Below are positions 20,321-28,475 of a stretch of 64,000 nt of DNA, piece after piece. This DNA is from Streptomyces sp. AV19 (GTDB lineage: Bacteria > Actinomycetota > Actinomycetes > Streptomycetales > Streptomycetaceae). The notes beneath the pieces are model-generated. The model saw only the letters and a program-made list of their open reading frames with translations. It searched no databases and was not told the origin of the DNA. Both the position numbers and the translations under genes were made by a program. Numbering within the stretch: the stretch's first letter is position 1; each line of letters opens with the position of its first letter. Where the stretch lies: positions 553,671-617,670 of the forward strand of contig NZ_JAEAMR010000003.1 of assembly GCF_015999245.1 (NCBI RefSeq), written 5' to 3'.

Positions 20321-20358
20321 CCTCGGGACCGGCTCGTTCACTCGGAACGGTCCCGAGG
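20321..20358 (+). terminator. Terminator after the penicillin-binding protein gene
   Basis: An 11-bp perfect stem CCTCGGGACCG (20321-20331) / CGGTCCCGAGG (20348-20358) is followed by TTTTCC, an intrinsic terminator with a short T-run. Confidence 0.85.
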
Positions 20359-20385
20359 TTTTCCACAGGCGCGGGGTTGTCCACA
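20359..20385 (+). promoter_or_regulatory. Pair of DnaA-box-like sites
   Basis: TTTTCCACA (20359-20367) and TTGTCCACA (20377-20385) lie in the same orientation, 18 bp apart, in the gap before the GT87 gene. TTGTCCACA is the preferred Streptomyces DnaA box. Function is inferred from sequence only. Confidence 0.45.
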
Positions 20386-20425
20386 GGCTCCAGCGGGCCA
20401 CAGGCGGGTACGGCAGGATGGGCGC

Positions 20426-21913
20426 ATGAGGAGCGTGCGGGACGACCAGCTTGTACGGCCCACCGTCGAGGACGAGGTGGCCGCCGCCGGCAGTGAGCTC
20501 ATCGGCGGGCCGGCCGGGCGGCGGGCGCTGCGCGGCGGGTGGCGGGTCCCGGTCCGGATCATCGCGCTGGTGATGATCGGGATGTTCGCGCTCGGCATGG
20601 TGCAGAAGGCGCCCTGTTACGACCACGGGTGGTTCTTCGGGGCCACCACCCAGTACACGCACGCCTGTTACTCCGACATCCCGCACCTGTTCGCGGGGCG
20701 CGGCTTCGACCAGGGGCTCATTCCGTACCTGGACAAGATCCCGCGGTCGGCGGGCGACATGGACTTCCTGGAGTACCCGGTGCTCACCGGGCTGTTCATG
20801 GAGGTCGCCGCGCTGATCACACCGGGCGGCGGCAGCATCCAGCACCGCGAGCAGCTCAACTGGTTCGCCAACGCGGGGATGCTGCTGGTCTGCGCGGTGA
20901 TCATCGCGGTGTGCGTGGCCCGGACGCACCGGCGCCGCCCCTGGGACGGGCTGCTGGTCGCCCTGGCCCCGGCCTTCGCCCTGACGGCCACGATCAACTG
21001 GGACCTGTTCGCGGTCGCGCTGACCGCGGCCGCGATGTACATGTGGTCGCGCGGGAAGCCCGTCGCGACGGGCGTCCTCATCGGGCTGGCGGCCGCGGCG
21101 AAGCTCTACCCGGTGCTGTTGCTCTGGCCGTTGCTGCTGCTGTGCTGGCGGGCCGGCCGGCCGAGGGCGTTCCTGACGTCCCTCGCCGCGGCGGCGGGCG
21201 CCTGGCTGGTGGTGAACCTGCCGGTGATGTTCGTCTACGACGCCTCGGGCGCCCACATCCGGCCCGGCTGGGCGAAGTTCTACACCTTCAGCCAGGAGCG
21301 GCCGGTCGACTACGGCTCGCTGTGGCTGCTCATCTCACAGAAGACCGGCGATCCGCTGGCGGACGTCAACACCTATGCCACGGCACTGATGATCATCGGC
21401 GCGCTGGCCCTGGGCGCCCTGGCCCTGTGCGCGCCCCGGCGGCCGCGCTTCGCGCAGCTGGCCTTCCTGGTGGTGGCCCTGTTCGTGCTCACCAACAAGG
21501 TCTATTCGCCGCAGTACGTGCTGTGGCTGATCCCGCTCGCGGCGCTGGCCCGGCCCAGGTGGCGCGACTTCCTGATCTGGCAGGCGTGCGAGGTGCTCTA
21601 CTTCCTGGGCATCTGGTTCTACCTGGCGTACATCGGCGACGGCGACAAGCACCAGGGGCTGCCCCTGGAGGGCTACCAACTGGCCCTGGCGCTGCACCTG
21701 CTGGGCACGCTCTACCTCTGCGCCGTGGTGGTGCGCGACATCCTCGCCCCGGAGCGGGACGGCGTCCGGCGCGACGGATCGGACGACCCCTCGGGCGGCC
21801 TCCTGGACGGCGCTCCGGACATACGGGTCCTGGGCTCCGCGCGCCGGAGGTACCGGCCCGTGGAGCGCGTGGAGGGACATGTCCAGTGGGGCACCGGGGG
21901 CGGCGGCGTGTAG
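20426..21913 (+). CDS. GT87 family (DUF2029) membrane glycosyltransferase
   Basis: A 495-residue polytopic membrane protein with about ten hydrophobic segments beginning RVPVRIIALVMIGMFALGM. It has the GT-C-like acidic pattern in an external loop (GGDMDFLEYPVLTGL, where E-Y-P is typical) and YSPQYVLWLIPLA near the C-terminus. GT87 members are polyprenyl-phosphate-mannose-dependent mannosyltransferases of actinobacterial envelopes. Its place beside a penicillin-binding protein and FemX suggests an envelope role. The exact acceptor is unknown. Confidence 0.82.
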   Translation: MRSVRDDQLVRPTVEDEVAAAGSELIGGPAGRRALRGGWRVPVRIIALVMIGMFALGMVQKAPCYDHGWFFGATTQYTHACYSDIPHLFAGRGFDQGLIPYLDKIPRSAGDMDFLEYPVLTGLFMEVAALITPGGGSIQHREQLNWFANAGMLLVCAVIIAVCVARTHRRRPWDGLLVALAPAFALTATINWDLFAVALTAAAMYMWSRGKPVATGVLIGLAAAAKLYPVLLLWPLLLLCWRAGRPRAFLTSLAAAAGAWLVVNLPVMFVYDASGAHIRPGWAKFYTFSQERPVDYGSLWLLISQKTGDPLADVNTYATALMIIGALALGALALCAPRRPRFAQLAFLVVALFVLTNKVYSPQYVLWLIPLAALARPRWRDFLIWQACEVLYFLGIWFYLAYIGDGDKHQGLPLEGYQLALALHLLGTLYLCAVVVRDILAPERDGVRRDGSDDPSGGLLDGAPDIRVLGSARRRYRPVERVEGHVQWGTGGGGV

Positions 21914-21950
21914 CCGCCGTCCCGGGGCCCGGTCACCACGGGGGGGTGGA

Positions 21951-22982
21951 TCAGTGGTCGACCAGCCGGTCGAACTGGGTGGTGGTGTGCCGCAGATGGG
22001 CCACCAGTTCGTCGCCGACCTGCGGCGCGGGGGCGTCGTCCGGCACGAAGAGGATCGAGCACTGCATGTGCGGGGGCTCGGCGAACCAGCGCTGCTTGCC
22101 GGCCCAGACGAAGGGCGACAGGTTGCGGTTCACCGTCGCCAGGCCCGCGCGGGCGGCACCCTTGGCGCGCGGCATCATGCCCTGCAGCGACTTGGGCGCC
22201 TCCAGGCCCACGCCGTGCGAGGTGCCGCCGGCCACCACCACGAGGTAGCCGTCGCCGGCCACCTTCTGCTGGCGGTAGCCGAAGCGGTCGCCCTTGGCGA
22301 CGGGCGTGACGTCCAGGACGGAGCCGCGGTAGCCGGTGGCGTCGTGGTCGCCGAGCCACAGCCGGGTGCCGATGCGGGCCCGGAAGCGGGTGTGCGGGTA
22401 CTGCTGCTGGAGCCGGGCGAGTTCGTCGGCCTTGAGGTGGCTGACGAACATGGTGTGCAGCGGCAGGTGGGCGGCGCGCAGCCGCTCCATCCACGCGGCC
22501 ACCTCGTCGACGCCGGTGCTGCCGTCGCCCCGGTCGAGCGGGAGGTGTATGGCGAAGCCCTCCAGACGCACGTCCTCGATGGCGGCGTGCAGCTTGGGCA
22601 GGTCCTCCTCGCTGATGCCGTGCCGCTTCATGCTGCTCATGACCTCGACGACGACGCGCGCGCCGACCAGGCCGCGCACCCCTTCGACCGAGGAGACCGA
22701 ACGGATGGCGCGGTCCGGCAGCGGCACCGGCTCCTCGCCGAGCCGGAAGGGGGTGAGCACCAGCAGATCGCCGCCGAAGAGGTCCTTGGCCCGGGCCGCC
22801 TCGTAGGTCGTGCCGACGGCGAGGAGGTCGGAGCCGAAGCGGGTGACCTCCTCCGCCAGCCGTTCGTGGCCGAAGCCGTAGCCGTTCCCCTTGCAGACCG
22901 GGACGATGCCCGGGAACTGCTGGATGACGGACTGCTGGTGTGCCCGCCAGCGCTGGGTGTCGACGTAGAGCGTGAGCGCCAT
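21951..22982 (-). CDS. Alanine racemase-like PLP protein
   Basis: A 343-residue fold-type III PLP enzyme. The N-terminal barrel carries the PLP Lys in VPVCKGNGYGFGHERLAEEV, followed by VVVEVMSSMKRHGI and FAIHLPLDRGDG. The C-terminal beta domain contains GTRLWLGDHDATGYRGSVL and VAKGDRFGYRQQKV. It is slightly shorter than typical Alr. It probably interconverts L/D amino acids for cell-wall use, but could be a specialised racemase. It lies 54 bp after femX in the same direction, suggesting cotranscription and a linked role in peptidoglycan cross-bridges. Confidence 0.8.
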   Translation of the reverse strand: MALTLYVDTQRWRAHQQSVIQQFPGIVPVCKGNGYGFGHERLAEEVTRFGSDLLAVGTTYEAARAKDLFGGDLLVLTPFRLGEEPVPLPDRAIRSVSSVEGVRGLVGARVVVEVMSSMKRHGISEEDLPKLHAAIEDVRLEGFAIHLPLDRGDGSTGVDEVAAWMERLRAAHLPLHTMFVSHLKADELARLQQQYPHTRFRARIGTRLWLGDHDATGYRGSVLDVTPVAKGDRFGYRQQKVAGDGYLVVVAGGTSHGVGLEAPKSLQGMMPRAKGAARAGLATVNRNLSPFVWAGKQRWFAEPPHMQCSILFVPDDAPAPQVGDELVAHLRHTTTQFDRLVDH

Positions 22983-23036
22983 GGCCGGTCCCGGAACCTT
23001 TCCCTGGGTGTGGTCGGAGCTGTTCGGACAGCTGGG

Positions 23037-24155
23037 TCAGCGGCGCGACATGTAGATGTCGAGGGCCTTGTGGAGCAGCTTGTTGAGCGGGAAGTCCCAC
23101 TCTCCGAGGTACTCGGCCGCCTGACCGCCGGTGCCGACCTTGAACTGGATGAGGCCGAAGAGGTGGTCGCTCTCGTCCAGCGAGTCGCCGATGCCGCGCA
23201 GGTCGTAGACGCTCGCGCCGAGCGCGTAGGCGTCGCGCAGCATCCGCCACTGCATCGCGTTGGACGGGCGGACCTCGCGCTTGTGGTTGGCGGAGGCGCC
23301 GTAGGAGTACCAGACGTGCCCGCCGACGATCAGCATCGTCGCGGCGGCCACGGCCTCGCCTTCGTGGATGGCGAAGTACAGCCGCATGCGGTTGGGGTCC
23401 TCGGTGTTGAGGGCCGTCCACATGCGCTGGAAGTAACTGAGCGGCCGCGGGCGGAACTTGTCGCGCTCCGCGGTGATCTCGTAGAGGTGCTGCCAGGTGG
23501 CCAGGTCCTCGTAGCCGCCCTGGACGACCTCGACGCCGGCCTTCTCGGCCTTCTTGATGTTGCGGCGCCACAGCTGGTTGAAGCCCTTGTGGACGTCCTC
23601 CAGGGAGCGGTTCTGCAGCGGCACCTGGAAGACGTAGCGCGGCTGGACGTCGCCGAAGCCGGCTCCCTCCTCCTCGCCCTGCTGCCAGCCCATGCGGCGG
23701 AGCTTGTCGGAGACCTCGAAGGCGCGCGGCTCGATGAAGGTGGGCTCGACGTCGCGCAGGCGCTTGGCGTCCGGGTCCGCGATGCCCTTCTTGATCGCGT
23801 CGGCGTCCCAGCGGCGGATGACGACGGGCGGGCCCATCTTCACCGAGAAGGCGCCCTGCTTCTTCAGGTGGGCCAGCATCGGCTGGAGCCAGTCCTCGAG
23901 GTTCGGGGCGTACCAGTTGATCACCGGGCCCTCGGGGAGGTAGGCCAGGTAACGCTTGATCTTGGGCAGCTGCCGGTAGAGCACGAGGCCCGCGCCGACC
24001 ATCTGGCCGTTCTTGTCGAACCAGCCCAGGTTCTCCGAGCGCCACTCGCCCTTGACGTCCGCCCATGCCGGGACCTGCATGTGACTGGCAGCGGGCAGGC
24101 TCTGGATATATGCCAGATGCTGCTGTCGGCTGATGGTCCTCAGGGTCAGGCTCAT
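23037..24155 (-). CDS. femX: FemX-type peptidoglycan bridge-forming aminoacyltransferase
   Basis: A 372-residue FemABX-family protein with two GNAT-like lobes: MQVPAWADVKGEWRSENLGW at the N-terminus, FNQLWRRNIKKAEKAGVEV in the middle and VWYSYGASANHKREVRPSNAMQWRM in the second lobe. It ends NKLLHKALDIYMSRR. In Streptomyces, FemX adds the first glycine to the lipid-linked muropeptide stem from glycyl-tRNA. A GAGGAG site precedes ATG 24155, and a minus-strand TAGGCT box (24220-24215) could be its -10. It heads an operon with the racemase-like gene. Confidence 0.92.
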   Translation of the reverse strand: MSLTLRTISRQQHLAYIQSLPAASHMQVPAWADVKGEWRSENLGWFDKNGQMVGAGLVLYRQLPKIKRYLAYLPEGPVINWYAPNLEDWLQPMLAHLKKQGAFSVKMGPPVVIRRWDADAIKKGIADPDAKRLRDVEPTFIEPRAFEVSDKLRRMGWQQGEEEGAGFGDVQPRYVFQVPLQNRSLEDVHKGFNQLWRRNIKKAEKAGVEVVQGGYEDLATWQHLYEITAERDKFRPRPLSYFQRMWTALNTEDPNRMRLYFAIHEGEAVAAATMLIVGGHVWYSYGASANHKREVRPSNAMQWRMLRDAYALGASVYDLRGIGDSLDESDHLFGLIQFKVGTGGQAAEYLGEWDFPLNKLLHKALDIYMSRR

Positions 24156-24256
24156 GCGGGGCGCTCCTCGGCAGGTGTGTCCCCAGGGTCGGGGCTCCGG
24201 CTCTCGCGCCGAAGCCTACTGCGACCGGGGAGCGCCCCGTTTGGGCGTACGGTCCG

Positions 24257-24595
24257 TTATCCGATCAGACCCCCGAAGAGTCCGCCGTGGGCCATGCCCA
24301 GGAAGAAGCCGACGGCCGAGGCGCCGAGGAAGATGATCAGCAGGAACCGCTCGCCGGTGGTGGCGGAGATGAACTGGCCCCAGGCCCCGGTGAGGATGCC
24401 CGCCAGCCCGCTCCACGAGCTCAGCAGGTGCAGGTCCTTGAACGCCGAGGAGACGAAGGCCAGCAGGCCCAGCACGACCGTCACCCCGACCAGGGTGTTC
24501 TGCAGGGGATGGGGCTTTCCGTCGCTGTTGAGCACCGCGTTGACCAGGGAGCGCGGGCTGCGCGGTGAGGGGGACTGCCGGACGGCCTGTGTCAT
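24257..24595 (-). CDS. Small integral membrane protein
   Basis: A 112-residue protein with a basic, Ser/Pro-rich N-terminus and three hydrophobic segments: TLVGVTVVLGLLAFVSSAF, a SWSGLAGILTG segment, and LLIIFLGASAVGFFLGMAHGGLFGG. ATG 24595 is preceded by GGAGG 7 nt away. No known family is recognised. It is conserved-looking by codon use and sits between femX and the rpsF operon. Confidence 0.7.
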   Translation of the reverse strand: MTQAVRQSPSPRSPRSLVNAVLNSDGKPHPLQNTLVGVTVVLGLLAFVSSAFKDLHLLSSWSGLAGILTGAWGQFISATTGERFLLIIFLGASAVGFFLGMAHGGLFGGLIG

Positions 24596-24678
24596 GGGGC
24601 TACCTCCTGAAGGCAGGCGGCGCGGAGTGGCGCCGGTCACACCCGATGCGTCCAGGGTGAGGGTCGCGGGCGCCGGAT

Positions 24679-24708
24679 TTCAACCGGACGCCCGGGAGCG
24701 GGTACTCT
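24679..24708 (+). promoter_or_regulatory. rpsF operon promoter
   Basis: TTCAAC (24679-24684), an 18-bp spacer and TACTCT (24703-24708). The transcript would begin near 24715 and include a leader of about 170 nt containing a nested stem structure. Confidence 0.5.
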
Positions 24709-24721
24709 GGACGGTCTGCAT

Positions 24722-24812
24722 CGGTATCTGCCCGGACCCGGCATCGGTCCCGGGGGCTACCCGGGGATTCCCGCTGATGGTCCGTGCTGCTTGTCAGTGT
24801 CGGCCGATACCG
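24722..24812 (+). promoter_or_regulatory. Structured rpsF leader, possible ribosomal-protein autoregulatory element
   Basis: Nested perfect stems are CGGTATC (24722-24728) / GATACCG (24806-24812), CGGACC (24733-24738) / GGTCCG (24779-24784), and an inner hairpin CCCGGG (24749-24754) / CCCGGG (24760-24765). In other bacteria a bS6:bS18 complex binds the rpsF leader to regulate the operon; that link is an inference here. Confidence 0.5.
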
Positions 24813-24883
24813 TTGTTCACGCATCACGACCCTCCTGCCACGGATCGACCGTGGCCGCTGAGTCCAAAGGAGGTGGGTTCCAC

Positions 24884-25174
24884 ATGCGTCACTACGAGGT
24901 GATGGTCATCCTCGACCCCGATCTGGAGGAGCGCGCTGTCTCCCCCCTGATCGAGAACTTCCTCTCCGTCGTCCGTGAGGGCAACGGAAAGGTCGAGAAG
25001 GTCGACACCTGGGGCCGTCGTCGTCTCGCTTACGAGATCAAGAAGAAGCCCGAGGGCATCTACTCGGTCATCGACCTGCAGGCCACGCCTGAGGTCGTCA
25101 AGGAGCTCGACCGCCAGATGAACCTGAACGAGTCGGTCCTCCGGACCAAGGTCCTCCGCCCCGAGACCCACTGA
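24884..25174 (+). CDS. rpsF: Ribosomal protein bS6
   Basis: A 96-residue protein, [19 protein letters not shown]..., with the ferredoxin-like fold of bS6, ending [15 protein letters not shown]. It binds bS18 in the 30S platform. AAAGGAGGT at 24866-24874 fixes ATG 24884. It is first in the conserved rpsF-ssb-rpsR-rplI operon. Confidence 0.98.
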   Translation: MRHYEVMVILDPDLEERAVSPLIENFLSVVREGNGKVEKVDTWGRRRLAYEIKKKPEGIYSVIDLQATPEVVKELDRQMNLNESVLRTKVLRPETH

Positions 25175-25255
25175 ACCCCAGCGGTTCAGAGGTAATCGGG
25201 CTGTATCTCCACGAGTAGCAAGCAGCCAGCAGCACACCCGCCGAGAGGTTCATCC

Positions 25256-25837
25256 ATGGCAGGCGAGACCGTCATCACGGTCGTCGGCAATCTCGTCGAC
25301 GACCCCGAGCTGCGCTTCACCCCGTCCGGTGCGGCGGTCGCGAAGTTCCGTGTCGCGTCCACCCCCCGCACCTTCGACCGCCAGACCAACGAGTGGAAGG
25401 ACGGCGAGAGCCTCTTCCTCACGTGCTCGGTGTGGCGGCAGGCGGCGGAGAACGTCGCCGAGTCGCTCCAGCGAGGCATGCGCGTCATCGTGCAGGGCCG
25501 GCTGAAGCAGCGGTCCTACGAGGACCGCGAGGGCGTCAAGCGCACGGTCTACGAGCTCGACGTCGAAGAGGTCGGCGCCAGCCTGAAGAACGCCACGGCG
25601 AAGGTCACCAAGACCTCGGGTCGCGGTGGCCAGGGTGGCTACGGCGGTGGCGGCGGCGGTAACCAGGGCGGCGGCTGGGGCTCCGGCCCCGGCGGCGGCC
25701 AGCAGGGCGGCGGCGGGGCTCCCGCCGACGACCCCTGGGCGACCGGCGCTCCGTCCGGCGGCCAGCAGGGCGGCGGAGGCAACTGGGGCGGCGGCTCCGG
25801 CAACTCCGGCGGCTACTCGGACGAGCCGCCCTTCTAG
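25256..25837 (+). CDS. ssb: Single-stranded DNA-binding protein
   Basis: A 193-residue protein. The OB-fold occupies residues 1-110 ([41 protein letters not shown]). A long Gly/Gln-rich flexible linker follows (about 115-185), with the acidic DEPPF tail that recruits partner proteins. It coats single-stranded DNA in replication and repair. It lies within the rpsF operon, 81 bp after rpsF, matching the usual streptomycete chromosomal SsbA position. Confidence 0.97.
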   Translation: MAGETVITVVGNLVDDPELRFTPSGAAVAKFRVASTPRTFDRQTNEWKDGESLFLTCSVWRQAAENVAESLQRGMRVIVQGRLKQRSYEDREGVKRTVYELDVEEVGASLKNATAKVTKTSGRGGQGGYGGGGGGNQGGGWGSGPGGGQQGGGGAPADDPWATGAPSGGQQGGGGNWGGGSGNSGGYSDEPPF

Positions 25838-25907
25838 GCCCCTCGTGGGCCCGGGCCTCCGGCCCGAGGGCGACAGCAACTTCTTGAAGACATAGGGAGA
25901 AAAGACA

Positions 25908-26144
25908 ATGGCGAAGCCCCCGCCGCGCAAGCCCAAGAAGAAGGTCTGCGCGTTCTGCAAGGACAAGACCGCTTACGTGGACTACAAGGACACGAACATG
26001 CTGCGGAAGTTCATTTCCGACCGCGGCAAGATCCGTGCCCGTCGCGTGACCGGCAACTGCACTCAGCACCAGCGTGACGTCGCCACGGCCGTGAAGAACA
26101 GCCGTGAGATGGCGCTGCTGCCCTACACCTCGTCCGCGCGATAA
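25908..26144 (+). CDS. rpsR: Ribosomal protein bS18 (zinc-binding, C+ form)
   Basis: A 78-residue protein with [20 protein letters not shown] and [10 protein letters not shown], retaining the Cys/His set of the zinc-containing C+ paralogue. It follows ssb by 70 bp. Many actinobacteria carry a zinc-free paralogue elsewhere under Zur control, which is relevant to the zur locus at 6486. Confidence 0.97.
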   Translation: MAKPPPRKPKKKVCAFCKDKTAYVDYKDTNMLRKFISDRGKIRARRVTGNCTQHQRDVATAVKNSREMALLPYTSSAR

Positions 26145-26162
26145 GGGAAGGGTGACCAACTA

Positions 26163-26609
26163 ATGAAGATCATCCTCACCCACGAGGTCTCCGGCCTCGG
26201 CACCGCCGGTGACGTCGTCGACGTCAAGGACGGCTACGCCCGCAACTACCTGGTCCCGCGCGGTTTCGCGATCCGCTGGACCAAGGGTGGCGAGAAGGAC
26301 GTGGCGCAGATCCGCCGCGGCCGCAAGCTGCGCGAGATCGCCACGATCGAGCAGGCCAACGAGGTCAAGGGTCAGCTGGAGGGCGTCAAGGTCCGCCTTG
26401 CCGTCCGTGCCGGCGAGGCCGGCCGTCTGTTCGGCTCGGTGACCCAGGCCGACGTCGCGTCCGCGATCAAGACGTCGGGTGGCCCCGAGGTCGACAAGCG
26501 CCGCGTCGAGCTCGGCTCGCCGATCAAGACCCTGGGCGCCCACGAGGTGTCCGTGCGTCTGCACGCCGACGTCGTCGCCAAGCTGGGCGTCGAGGTCATC
26601 GCCGCCTGA
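26163..26609 (+). CDS. rplI: Ribosomal protein bL9
   Basis: A 148-residue protein, [34 protein letters not shown]..., the bL9 signature. The connecting helix ([19 protein letters not shown]) and the C-terminal rRNA-binding domain are complete. It starts 18 bp after rpsR and ends the operon before a strong terminator. Confidence 0.98.
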   Translation: MKIILTHEVSGLGTAGDVVDVKDGYARNYLVPRGFAIRWTKGGEKDVAQIRRGRKLREIATIEQANEVKGQLEGVKVRLAVRAGEAGRLFGSVTQADVASAIKTSGGPEVDKRRVELGSPIKTLGAHEVSVRLHADVVAKLGVEVIAA

Positions 26610-26634
26610 GCCTGAGCGCTCACTCGGCATGAGG

Positions 26635-26664
26635 AAGGGCCGCACCCCTCGGGGTGCGGCCCTT
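26635..26664. terminator. Bidirectional terminator after rplI
   Basis: A perfect 14-bp stem AAGGGCCGCACCCC (26635-26648) / GGGGTGCGGCCCTT (26651-26664) followed by CT, between the convergent rplI and MATE genes. Confidence 0.9.
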
Positions 26665-26677
26665 CTGCCGTTGCTCC

Positions 26678-28027
26678 TCAGCCGCGCACGGCGCCGGTGA
26701 CGATCCAGCGGCCGGAGCGGGCACGCAGCCACAGGGTCACCATCCGGGCCGTCATCATCAGCGCCATGGCCCACCACAGGGCCGTCAGGCCGCCGCCCAG
26801 GGCCGGGACGAGCAGTGCGGCGGGGGCGAAGACCGCGAGGACCACCAGCATCGCCCCGGCCAGGTACGGCCCGTCGCCGGCGCCCATCAGCACGCCGTCC
26901 AGCACGAAGACGACGCCCGCCACCGGCTGGCTGAGCGCGGCGACCAGCAGCGCCGGCAGGAGCGCGTCCCGCACGGTCGCGTCCGAGGTGAACAGCGGGA
27001 CGACGAGCGGCCGTGAGATCACGACCAGCGCCCCCAGCACCACGCCGGTGGCGACGCCCCACTGGACCATGCGCCGGCAGGCGGCGCGGGCCCCGTCGGT
27101 GTCGCCCGCGCCCAGGTACCGGCCGATGATCGACTGGCCGGCGATGGCGATCGCGTCCAGGGCGAAGGCCAGCAGGTTCCACAGGGCCAGCACCACTTGG
27201 TGGGCGGCCACCTCCCGGTCGCCCAGCCGGGCCGCGACCGCCGTCGCGATCATCAGCACCGCGCGCAGGGCGAGCGTGCGGACCAGCAGCGGCACCCCGG
27301 CCCGGGCGCAGGCCCGGATGCCGGCGGCGTCCGGCCGCAGCGAGGCACCGTGCCGCCGGGCGCCCCGGACGACGACGGTGAGGTAGGCGGCGGCCATGGC
27401 GCACTGGGCCGCGACGGTGCCCCAGGCCGAGCCGGCGATGCCCCAGCCGGCGCCGTAGACGAAGGCGAGATTGAGCACGCCGTTGGCGGCGAAGCCGCCG
27501 ATGGCGACGTACAGCGGCGTGCGGGTGTTCTGCAGGCCGCGCAGCACTCCGGTGGCCGCGAGGACGGCGAGCATGGCCGGGATGCCGAGCGCGCTGATCC
27601 GCAGGTAGGTGATGGCGTACGGGGCGGAGTCCGGCGAGGCGCCGAAGAGGCGGACGAGGCCGGGGGCCGTGGGCAGGACGGCCAGCGCGATGGCGGTGCC
27701 GAGCAGCAGGGCGAGCCAGATGCCGTCCATGCCCTGCCGGATGGCGCCCGGCAGGTCCCCGGCGCCGACGCGGCGCGAGACGGCCGCGGTGGTGGCGTAG
27801 GCGAGGAAGACGAAGACGCCGACGGCGGTGGTGAGCAGCGGGGCGGCCACGGCGAGACCGGCGAGCTGTCCGGTCCCGAGGTGGCCCACGATGGCGGTGT
27901 CGGCCAGGACGAAGAGGGGCTCGGCGACGAGGGCGCCGAAGGCGGGCAGGGCGAGGGCGAGGATCTCGCGGTCGTGCCGGCGGCCGGCGCGTATTCGGCT
28001 CTCGAGGGCTTCGCTCACACGTTCCAT
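26678..28027 (-). CDS. MATE family efflux transporter
   Basis: A 449-residue protein with twelve predicted membrane segments in two halves. The N-terminal half begins EILALALPAFGALVAEPLFVLADTAIVGHLG, typical of the DinF branch of MATE cation antiporters, and the second half contains AHQVVLALWNLLAFALDAIAIAGQ. The substrate is unknown. ATG 28027 was chosen; TTG 28054 and GTG 28039 are upstream alternatives, and no strong ribosome site is visible. It is divergent from dnaB. Confidence 0.9.
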   Translation of the reverse strand: MERVSEALESRIRAGRRHDREILALALPAFGALVAEPLFVLADTAIVGHLGTGQLAGLAVAAPLLTTAVGVFVFLAYATTAAVSRRVGAGDLPGAIRQGMDGIWLALLLGTAIALAVLPTAPGLVRLFGASPDSAPYAITYLRISALGIPAMLAVLAATGVLRGLQNTRTPLYVAIGGFAANGVLNLAFVYGAGWGIAGSAWGTVAAQCAMAAAYLTVVVRGARRHGASLRPDAAGIRACARAGVPLLVRTLALRAVLMIATAVAARLGDREVAAHQVVLALWNLLAFALDAIAIAGQSIIGRYLGAGDTDGARAACRRMVQWGVATGVVLGALVVISRPLVVPLFTSDATVRDALLPALLVAALSQPVAGVVFVLDGVLMGAGDGPYLAGAMLVVLAVFAPAALLVPALGGGLTALWWAMALMMTARMVTLWLRARSGRWIVTGAVRG

Positions 28028-28205
28028 TGAATCGTCCACAGGTAATGAGCGCAACTATATTCTGGTGCTTACTGCCGGTGGCTGGGTGTGATCTTCTCTG
28101 CGCCGTTTGTCGTGATCTCGGGCCGAGCGGGAAAGTTTTTCTCCTCAACAGCCAGTGGACGGTAAAAGTGCAGGTCAAGAGCGATGGTCCGAGCATCCTG
28201 CGGGT

Positions 28206-28294
28206 TTGTCCACAGCGGTTTCCCCCGGCTCGTGCACAGGATCCGGGGGGTTCTCCACAGAATGGGCCCCGTCATCCACACCGCCTGTGGATAA
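28206..28294. promoter_or_regulatory. DnaA-box cluster upstream of dnaB
   Basis: Within 89 bp there are TTGTCCACA (28206-28214), TTCTCCACA (28251-28259), TCATCCACA (28272-28280) and, inverted, TGTGGATAA (28286-28294, the consensus TTATCCACA). A weaker TCGTGCACA lies at 28230-28238, and another TCGTCCACA at 28032-28040. The last box ends 5 bp before a promoter-like TTGGCT-17-TACCGT (28300-28328). Binding by DnaA is inferred. Confidence 0.65.
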
Positions 28295-28299
28295 CCAGA

Positions 28300-28328
28300 T
28301 TGGCTGACGGTGCCCGCGGGCCTACCGT
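28300..28328 (+). promoter_or_regulatory. Candidate dnaB promoter
   Basis: TTGGCT (28300-28305), a 17-bp spacer and TACCGT (28323-28328), giving a leader of about 140 nt to dnaB. The remainder of the 448-bp gap (28028-28475) holds the DnaA boxes and the MATE gene upstream region; no gene is seen in it. Confidence 0.45.
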
Positions 28329-28475
28329 GGACCGGCGCCCCCCGTCTGTTCCCGTCTCGCAGCGTGTGCCGTCACAGGCATCCCCGCAAGCGGAACCGGG
28401 CGTCTTGTTTGTCGGTGCCGTGCCCTAAGAAGGAGAGCACGGCGAGGTCCGCGGCGCGGACGGGAGGAGGTGGCG

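Noticed and set aside
17706..21256. Very long open frame on the minus strand (over 1,100 codons) opposite the PBP and GT87 genes
   Set aside because: It is antisense to two genes with clear domains; its translation is Arg/Val/His-rich low-complexity sequence, as expected from GC3-rich shadow frames. Only its last 45 codons (17564-17705) are kept as a gene remnant.
28206..28294. Chromosomal replication origin
   Set aside because: The DnaA boxes are only four to six and flank dnaB, not dnaA/dnaN; Streptomyces oriC has about twenty boxes between dnaA and dnaN.
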